Assembly (NCBI GenBank): GCA_964458415.1
Contig: CAYWIT010000035.1
Span: 1-5,820, forward strand
Source: CAYWIT01 sp964458415
Lineage (GTDB): Bacteria > Pseudomonadota > Alphaproteobacteria > Micavibrionales > UBA2020
DNA: 5,820 bases
Reading direction: 5' to 3'
The position numbers and the translations under genes were made by a program. Below the pieces are notes generated by a model. That model was not told where the DNA came from. It did not search any database and saw nothing but the letters and a program-made list of their open reading frames with translations. Of this stretch, positions 1-3,891 are shown piece by piece. Within the stretch, counting starts at the first letter, position 1, and every line of letters begins with the position of its first letter.

Positions 1-1613
1 GCTGCAAAACGGACATCGAGCCGATGGTGTCCAAACAGTGGTTTGTCAAAATCAAGCCGCTGGCCGCCAAGGCCATCGCCGCCGTCACGAAAAAGAAAAC
101 GCGCATTGTGCCCGCCACCTGGGAGGCCACGTATTTTGACTGGATGAACAACATCCGCGACTGGTGCATCTCTCGACAGTTGTGGTGGGGGCACCGCATT
201 CCGGTCTGGTATTGCGGCGACTGCGGCAAGGTCATCGTTTCCACGGTGGACCCCGAAAAATGCCCCGTTTGCGACGGATCTTCGCTCCGGCAGGACGAGG
301 ATGTGCTCGATACCTGGTTCAGTTCCGCCCTGTGGCCGTTCACGACACTGGGATGGCCCAAGCGAACAGAGGCCCTCAAAACCTTTTATCCGACCTCGCT
401 GCTCATCACCGGGTTCGACATTCTCTTTTTCTGGGTGGCCCGCATGATGATGATGGGCCTTTACGTGATGAAGGATGTGCCGTTTCAGGACGTCTATCTT
501 CACGCGCTGGTGCGCGATGAAAAAGGCGACAAGATGAGCAAATCCTCGGGAAACAGCATCGACCCGCTCTTGATGATCGACCAGTACGGCACGGATGCGT
601 TTCGCTTTACCCTGGCCGCCTATACGGCGCAGGGTCGCGATGTCCGCATGTCGCCGGAGCGCATTGAGGGCTATAAATTTTTCGTCAACAAAATCTGGAA
701 CGCGGCCAAACTGACGCTTGCCCATCTGGCGGATTACGAGGAAGACGCAATCCTGAACGAACCCGACGCGCTGCCGGAAAAATGGATCAAGGCAAAACTG
801 AGCGAAACCATAGAAGATGTGACCAAAAGCCTCGACGAATACCGGTTCAACGACGCGGCGGCCGCCATCTATAATTTCATCTGGCATGAATACTGCGACT
901 GGTATCTGGAAGTGAGCAAACCCGCTCTCTACGGTAAACTCAGCCCCGAGCGCAAGCGGGTGACCCAGCGGACCCTCAAAGAAGTTTTCGCCGCCATGCT
1001 GCAGCTGCTGCACCCCTTCATGCCTTTTGTTACGGAGGAACTCTGGCAGACGCTCCACGGCAGCGACGAAAATTCGATCATGGTCAGCCGGTTTCCCGTG
1101 GTCAACGAGGCCTGGAAAGAAAAGGATGCCGAGCAGGAAATGGAAACGCTCATGGAGATCATTACCTCGATCCGCAATATTCGCGGGGAAATGCGGATTC
1201 CGCCCTCCGTGAAGCTCACCGTGATGATTTCTGCGGCGGACGAGGCAACCAGAGTCTGTGTGGAAAACGGATCCGGCTATATCGTCAACCTGGCCGCCCT
1301 GGAATCCCTTGCGGTGGATGTGAATCTGGCGGAGCCCAGGGGCGTGGCCACCGGCGTGGTCGGCAAAACGAAAGTTTTCGTTCCGCTGGCCGGCATTGTG
1401 AATATTTCCGGCGAAAAAGCGCGGCTGGAAAAAGAGCTTGCCAAAGTATCCAAAGACCTGGAACAAAGCTCCCGGAAACTGGACAACCAGGATTTCCGCG
1501 ACAAGGCCGCTCCGGAAATCATTGAGAAGGAAGAAGGCAAACTGAAAAGCTTCCAGGAAAAATTTTCCGCTCTGGAGAGCGCCCTGAAGAAATTAAAAGA
1601 GATTGCCGTGTAA
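1..1613 (+). CDS. valS: Valyl-tRNA synthetase, C-terminal 536 codons (5' end outside window)
   Basis: Charges tRNA-Val with valine in the cytoplasm (class I aminoacyl-tRNA synthetase). The reading frame enters at base 3 with CKTDIEPMVSKQWFVK, the conserved exit of the CP1 editing domain, so the ATG at 24 is internal and the real start lies upstream. A whole ValRS is about 880 residues; roughly the last 60% is here. Visible in order: WCISRQLWWGHRIP; two CxxC pairs (codons at 213/222 and 261/270), a likely zinc knuckle seen in many ValRS; DVLDTWFSSALWP; GFDILFFWVARM; and the KMSKS signature (codons 531-545) that binds ATP. The helical anticodon-binding domain follows (HEYCDWYLEVSKP, HPFMPFVTEELW). 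The last ~65 residues are charged and heptad-like (EKARLEKELAKVSKDLEQ), the ValRS C-terminal coiled coil that grips the tRNA. It ends in TAA at 1611-1613, overlapping the nadC start by one base. No lesions seen; very likely functional. Confidence 0.97.
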   Translation, partial: CKTDIEPMVSKQWFVKIKPLAAKAIAAVTKKKTRIVPATWEATYFDWMNNIRDWCISRQLWWGHRIPVWYCGDCGKVIVSTVDPEKCPVCDGSSLRQDEDVLDTWFSSALWPFTTLGWPKRTEALKTFYPTSLLITGFDILFFWVARMMMMGLYVMKDVPFQDVYLHALVRDEKGDKMSKSSGNSIDPLLMIDQYGTDAFRFTLAAYTAQGRDVRMSPERIEGYKFFVNKIWNAAKLTLAHLADYEEDAILNEPDALPEKWIKAKLSETIEDVTKSLDEYRFNDAAAAIYNFIWHEYCDWYLEVSKPALYGKLSPERKRVTQRTLKEVFAAMLQLLHPFMPFVTEELWQTLHGSDENSIMVSRFPVVNEAWKEKDAEQEMETLMEIITSIRNIRGEMRIPPSVKLTVMISAADEATRVCVENGSGYIVNLAALESLAVDVNLAEPRGVATGVVGKTKVFVPLAGIVNISGEKARLEKELAKVSKDLEQSSRKLDNQDFRDKAAPEIIEKEEGKLKSFQEKFSALESALKKLKEIAV

Positions 1614-2467
1614 TGGTTTCGCCGCAAATAAAAAAAATCATCAAAGCCGCGCTGGCCGAGGACATCGGCACCGGGGATATTACCACGCAGGCCACCGTCA
1701 GCCCGAAAAAGAAGGGCAGGGCGATTGCGGTGGCCAAGGAGAATTTTGTTGTTGCCGGCCTGGATGTTTTTGAAGCGGCGTTTCAATGCCTGGATCCGTC
1801 TGTCACCGTCAACAAAATGGCCGTCGACGGCAGCCGGGTCCGAAAAGGCGATGTGATTGCTGAAGTTGCGGGCAGTCTGGCCAGTATCCTGCAGGCGGAA
1901 CGCGTCGCGCTGAATCTGCTGCAAAGGATGTGCGGCATTGCCACGCTGACGGCACGGTACATGGAAGTCGTGCAAGGCACAAAAGTAAAAATTCTGGATA
2001 CCAGAAAGACGGTTCCCGGCCTGCGCGTTCTGGATAAGATGGCCGTGCGGCTCGGCGGCGGGACCAATCACCGTGCGGGTCTTTATGACGCCGTGCTCAT
2101 CAAGGACAACCATATCGAAGCCGCAGGCGGCATTACCGCCGCCGTCTTGGCGCAGCGGCAGCATTTGAAGAAACCGCTGAAAATCGAGGTGGAAACGAAA
2201 AACATGCGGGAAGTCCGGGAAGCCCTGGCCTGCGGCGTCGATATTATTATGCTGGATAATATGACCCTTGCCGCCATGAAAAAAGCCGTCTTGTTCATCT
2301 CCGGCAGAGCCCTTACCGAAGCCTCGGGCAATGTCAATCTTAAGCGCGTTCGCAAAATCGCCACGACCGGCGTCGATATGATTTCCGTGGGCGAACTCAC
2401 CCACTCCGTCCGAGCCGCCGATATATCGCTGAAAGTTCAAGGTTCAAGGTTCAAGGTTCAAGATTAA
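1613..2467 (+). CDS. nadC: Nicotinate-nucleotide pyrophosphorylase (carboxylating), quinolinate phosphoribosyltransferase
   Basis: Converts quinolinate plus PRPP to nicotinate mononucleotide, CO2 and pyrophosphate in de novo NAD synthesis. The 284 residues match the usual family length of about 275-285. Family motifs are intact: EDIGTGDITT (16-25), AERVALNLLQRMCGIATLT (95-113), TRKTVPG (130-136), LGGGTNHR (147-154), LIKDNH (162-167), IEVET (191-195), MLDN (213-216), EASGN (236-240) and SVGELTHS (258-265). These supply the Arg, His, Lys and Glu/Asp residues that bind quinolinate and PRPP. The start ATG overlaps the valS stop (TAATG), suggesting translational coupling; the upstream purine stretch (AAAAGAGA) is only a weak Shine-Dalgarno. 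The fold should end near ISLKV (271-275). Residues from 275 to 284 (VQGSRFKVQD) come entirely from a 7-bp tandem repeat that has supplied a new C-terminal tail and stop. The tail is probably tolerated, since all active-site residues lie before it. Confidence 0.97.
   Translation: MVSPQIKKIIKAALAEDIGTGDITTQATVSPKKKGRAIAVAKENFVVAGLDVFEAAFQCLDPSVTVNKMAVDGSRVRKGDVIAEVAGSLASILQAERVALNLLQRMCGIATLTARYMEVVQGTKVKILDTRKTVPGLRVLDKMAVRLGGGTNHRAGLYDAVLIKDNHIEAAGGITAAVLAQRQHLKKPLKIEVETKNMREVREALACGVDIIMLDNMTLAAMKKAVLFISGRALTEASGNVNLKRVRKIATTGVDMISVGELTHSVRAADISLKVQGSRFKVQD
2435..2462 (+). repeat. Four tandem copies of the heptamer GTTCAAG
   Basis: Four perfect head-to-tail GTTCAAG units begin at 2435, 2442, 2449 and 2456, and the array stops at the sequence ATTAA. 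It lies inside the end of nadC and sets the last ten codons and the stop position. Because the unit is 7 bp, gain or loss of one unit shifts the reading frame, so the protein end could vary between strains by slipped-strand mispairing. It is too short and spacer-free to be CRISPR. Similar short-unit arrays occur between genes in many bacteria; a functional role is not shown. Confidence 0.95.
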
Positions 2468-2587
2468 CCGCGTCGTAATTTATTTTGTTAATTGCTCCTA
2501 AAGTTTGCAGTTCAATCGAAGGACGATTAAGTCAGTACAGAGATTTCTTGAGAGCGAATTCCTACACGAAAGACCTTCTGACGCCGC

Positions 2588-2990
2588 TTATCGCATATGA
2601 CTTGGCCTGCTTTCAGCAGGTGTTGCCAGTTTCTCGATCATCATTTGTCCCCACTCGTGGATCTTCAGATCAACATAGGTTTTGAAAATTTCCCCTTCTT
2701 TTGTACGGAAAAGTTTCTTCGGATCCCGATTGTCAATAGAATTGTCGTAACCGTAGGCTCTGTCAACCATAGACATCGCTATTGTGCCGTTAGCGATGGA
2801 GCGGTTGTAGCGTGAGATGATCTTGCTGATGGGAACATCGTGCCCGCCATCCATAACCCTTCTGACAACACGGGCTGCATTGATGTGCGGACCAGTCATG
2901 CCGGAGCACCTGGTTTGTGAATGTTGTTTTGCCGGAACCGTTTGGTCCGGCTATCACAATCAGCTTTGGTCTAAGTTCTTTTTTTGTCAT
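2588..2990 (-). pseudogene. Zeta-toxin-like P-loop ATPase, internally deleted and frameshifted
   Basis: Remnant of a zeta-toxin/COG4185-type kinase, a family of P-loop toxins that phosphorylate UDP-sugars or other small substrates. From the ATG at 2990 the first frame reads MTKKELRPKLIVIAGPNGSGKTTF, with Walker A GPNGSGKT at residues 15-22, then QVLRHDW. Around 2890-2900 homology switches to a second frame that reads INAARVVRRVMDGGHDVPIS, then the C-terminal half with YDNSID and KTYVDLKIHEW, ending at TAA 2588-2590. In intact relatives these two parts are separated by a central section carrying the substrate-binding Asp and lid residues. That section (my estimate 60-80 codons) is missing and the frames do not match. 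What remains is about 134 codons against roughly 190-200 expected. Both ends are well preserved, so the deletion looks recent. The start overlaps the end of the upstream antitoxin-like gene by 20 bp. A sequencing or assembly error cannot restore it, because the middle is absent, not merely out of frame. Confidence 0.85.
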
Positions 2991-3174
2991 TGGAAATAAA
3001 TGTTGTGTGCGCGGATTCAATCGCCTTTAGCAGGCTGGTTTTCATTCTTTCCTTCTGTTCGACTGTCTGTGCCCTTGCCCGGTCTCCAACAGCGCTGGTA
3101 ATTTCGTTCAATTCTTTCTCGGATAATTCGCGAAAGCGCCGGGAATCTTTAACAGGTTTTTGTTTTGATAACAT
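2971..3174 (-). CDS. Small antitoxin-like protein upstream of zeta-toxin-like gene
   Basis: A 67-residue basic, largely helical protein (MLSKQKPVKDSRRFRELSEK... to ISNDKKRT) with no cysteine, signal peptide or membrane segment. I do not recognise a named family. Position supports a role as partner or antitoxin: it is the first gene of a two-gene - strand unit, its stop (TAG, 2973-2971) overlaps the toxin start at 2990 by 20 bp, and toxins of this class are normally preceded by a short companion gene. A GAGG lies 11 bases before the ATG (3186-3189), and a near-consensus promoter sits just upstream, so expression is plausible. The frame is intact although the toxin is broken. It could neutralise a related toxin elsewhere or simply be on its way to loss. 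The antitoxin role is inference from context. Confidence 0.6.
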   Translation of the reverse strand: MLSKQKPVKDSRRFRELSEKELNEITSAVGDRARAQTVEQKERMKTSLLKAIESAHTTFISNDKKRT

Positions 3175-3223
3175 TTCTATATCAACCTCGATCTTTTTGA
3201 TGACACTGTTTGCTTGCAGTCAA

Positions 3224-3252
3224 ACTATAAGAATTTCGATTCTGTATGTCAA
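3224..3252 (-). promoter_or_regulatory. Sigma-70-type promoter of the antitoxin/toxin unit
   Basis: On the - strand a perfect -35 box TTGACA (3252-3247) and a -10 box TATAGT (3229-3224, five of six consensus bases) are separated by exactly 17 bp. The antitoxin ATG follows about 50 bp downstream of the -10. The spacer holds a perfect inverted repeat, AGAAT-4-ATTCT (3230-3243), and a second one, GTTTG-8-CAAAC (3208-3225), overlaps the -10 edge and probable start site. Both are well placed to be operators for autoregulation, as is common in toxin-antitoxin operons; binding is inferred. Confidence 0.8.
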
Positions 3253-3380
3253 GAATATCTTTGTTGCTGCTTTCAGACACCTTTTTCGCTTTTTGTACGC
3301 CCCTTCAACTGCCGGTTTATTGTCGTTTTATCTGAATCGGTATATTGACATTCCAGTCAATCCTATTGGTTCGTTTTTAT
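3253..3380. other. Intergenic stretch without recognisable gene
   Basis: AT-rich DNA between the divergent toxin-antitoxin promoter and the REPIN-like element. I find no reading frame with family resemblance. The only structure is an inverted repeat, ATTGAC-6-GTCAAT (3344-3361), of unknown meaning. Confidence 0.6.
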
Positions 3381-3434
3381 GTAGTGCGGGTCTTTAGACC
3401 CGCCAATAAGAGCGGACACAAATGTCCGCACTAC
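3381..3434. repeat. REPIN-like element: two inverted GTAG-headed hairpins
   Basis: A compact 54-bp palindromic unit bounded by GTAGTGCGG (3381-3389) and its exact complement CCGCACTAC (3426-3434). Inside are two separate hairpins: GCGGGTCT/AGACCCGC (3386-3393 with 3396-3403) and GCGGACA/TGTCCGC (3412-3418 with 3423-3429), divided by a short AT-rich linker. Read from each end, both halves start GTAGTGCGG, have a TTTA or TTTG loop, and differ in the stem only by paired, compensating changes. A GTAG tetranucleotide followed by a hairpin, in inverted pairs, is the layout of REP doublets (REPINs) mobilised by RAYT transposases. No RAYT gene is in this window. It could also act as a transcription-ending or mRNA-protecting hairpin. 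Confidence 0.75.
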
Positions 3435-3468
3435 GTTATTCTGTGCAATGACCCATGACAAAACCACG

Positions 3469-3496
3469 TTGACTTTCCCGTGCAAATCCTGATAAT
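3469..3496 (+). promoter_or_regulatory. Predicted sigma-70-type promoter before the DUF2283 remnant
   Basis: TTGACT (3469-3474) and GATAAT (3491-3496) each match consensus at five of six positions and are 16 bp apart. Transcription would start near 3503, some 45 bases before the ATG at 3550, which has a strong Shine-Dalgarno. The position fits a promoter for the broken DUF2283 gene and possibly read-through into the region beyond. Confidence 0.55.
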
Positions 3497-3503
3497 TACG
3501 GCA

Positions 3504-3547
3504 TACGTTACGGATAAAATTGAAAAGTACACAAAGGGGGTAACGTA
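3504..3547. promoter_or_regulatory. 8-bp inverted repeat enclosing the DUF2283 ribosome binding site
   Basis: TACGTTAC (3504-3511) is perfectly complementary to GTAACGTA (3540-3547), with 28 bases between. The loop contains the ribosome binding site AAAGGGG and the right arm fills the space between it and the ATG at 3550. As RNA it could hinder initiation; as DNA it could be an operator just after the predicted start site. No role is demonstrated. Confidence 0.4.
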
Positions 3548-3549
3548 AA

Positions 3550-3669
3550 ATGAGAAAGCATTAGAGCCAGGCTGCCGATGCCATCTATATCCGCTTAAAA
3601 GAAAATCCTATTCATAACACAAATAAAGTGACGTCCGATATCATCATGGATTACTATGAACCTGAATAA
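3550..3669 (+). pseudogene. DUF2283 family protein remnant (in-frame stop, lost 3' end)
   Basis: Starting at ATG 3550 the frame reads MRKH, then TAG (3562-3564), then SQAADAIYIRLKENPIHNT and NKVTSDIIMDYYEPE before TAA at 3667-3669. The pattern ADAIYIRL...DIIMDY is the hallmark of DUF2283, a family of small (about 60-80 residues) proteins of unknown function, often near toxin-antitoxin or mobile genes. Relatives usually carry an aromatic residue where the TAG stands, so one base change (TAT or TAC to TAG) would explain it. The conserved ending that normally follows (resembling GNIVGIEIL) is missing; sequence passes straight into birA-like DNA near 3660-3670. The ribosome binding site AAAGGGGG, ending nine bases before ATG, is intact. 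Two lesions make it a pseudogene. Confidence 0.75.
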
Positions 3670-3862
3670 AGCATCCCTGAAACAAAGTCTTGCCGGTCAC
3701 GTCATCGGTCACACTCTGTATTATTACGAAGAAATCGGCTCGACCAATGATGAAGCGTTTCGTCTGGGTGTGAAGGGCTCGCCGGAAGGAACGGCCCTGA
3801 TCGCCGAAACACAGAGCGCGGGAAAGGGTGTCTGCCGCCCGATGAGCTTTCCGTTTTGGTGA
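3656..3862 (+). pseudogene. birA: Biotin-protein ligase (BirA) catalytic-domain fragment, truncated
   Basis: BirA activates biotin with ATP and attaches it to carboxylase subunits. The frame shows LKQSLAGHVIGHTLYYYEEI, GSTNDEAFRLG, then SPEGTALIAETQSAGKG (to about 3828). This is the start of the BirA catalytic core: the STN biotin-binding motif, the EGT segment and the beginning of the GRGRxGR-type loop that covers biotinyl-AMP. Homology then stops; VCRPMSFPFW and TGA at 3860-3862 are unrelated. Only about 58 of some 250-330 residues are present. No N-terminal helix-turn-helix regulatory domain is visible, either because this was the short class or because the 5' end was lost at the junction with the DUF2283 remnant. 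ATG 3656 is the first in-frame ATG and lacks a clear ribosome binding site. birA commonly follows nadC in related genomes, so this is probably the native gene broken by rearrangement. It cannot encode an active ligase. Confidence 0.82.
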
Positions 3863-3876
3863 TATGGAGAAATTCT

Positions 3877-3880
3877 GAGG
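3877..3880 (+). promoter_or_regulatory. Ribosome binding site of the nuclease-helicase gene
   Basis: GAGG followed by AA, 11 bases before ATG 3892; spacing is slightly long but it is the only good match and supports this start. No clear promoter is visible between the birA fragment and this gene. Confidence 0.6.
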
Positions 3881-3891
3881 AATTAAACAAG

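Noticed and set aside
1277..2440. 387-codon open frame on the - strand opposite valS and nadC
   Set aside because: It lies antisense to two clearly conserved genes, and its translation has low-complexity His/Gly/Asp-rich composition with no recognisable motif; it is a by-product of GC-rich codon use on the other strand.
2435..2462. CRISPR array
   Set aside because: The 7-bp units are contiguous with no spacers.
2606..2620. Hairpin CCTGC-5-GCAGG as a terminator
   Set aside because: It lies inside the C-terminal codons of the toxin remnant and has no run of T on either side.
2485..2815. Short + strand frames between nadC and the toxin remnant
   Set aside because: They run opposite the toxin pseudogene, lack a ribosome binding site and resemble no family.
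3344..3361. Inverted repeat ATTGAC-6-GTCAAT as an operator or promoter
   Set aside because: No gene starts within reach in a consistent direction and no matching -10 box is convincing, so only noted as structure.
2984..3397. 137-codon + strand frame opposite the antitoxin-like gene
   Set aside because: The - strand has a promoter, ribosome binding site and operon partner; this frame has none and runs into the REPIN-like element.
3754..3891. In-frame upstream extension of the nuclease-helicase
   Set aside because: The frame is open back to 3754 but has no ATG there, and this DNA encodes birA in another frame up to about 3828; the ATG at 3892 with GAGG matches family N-termini.
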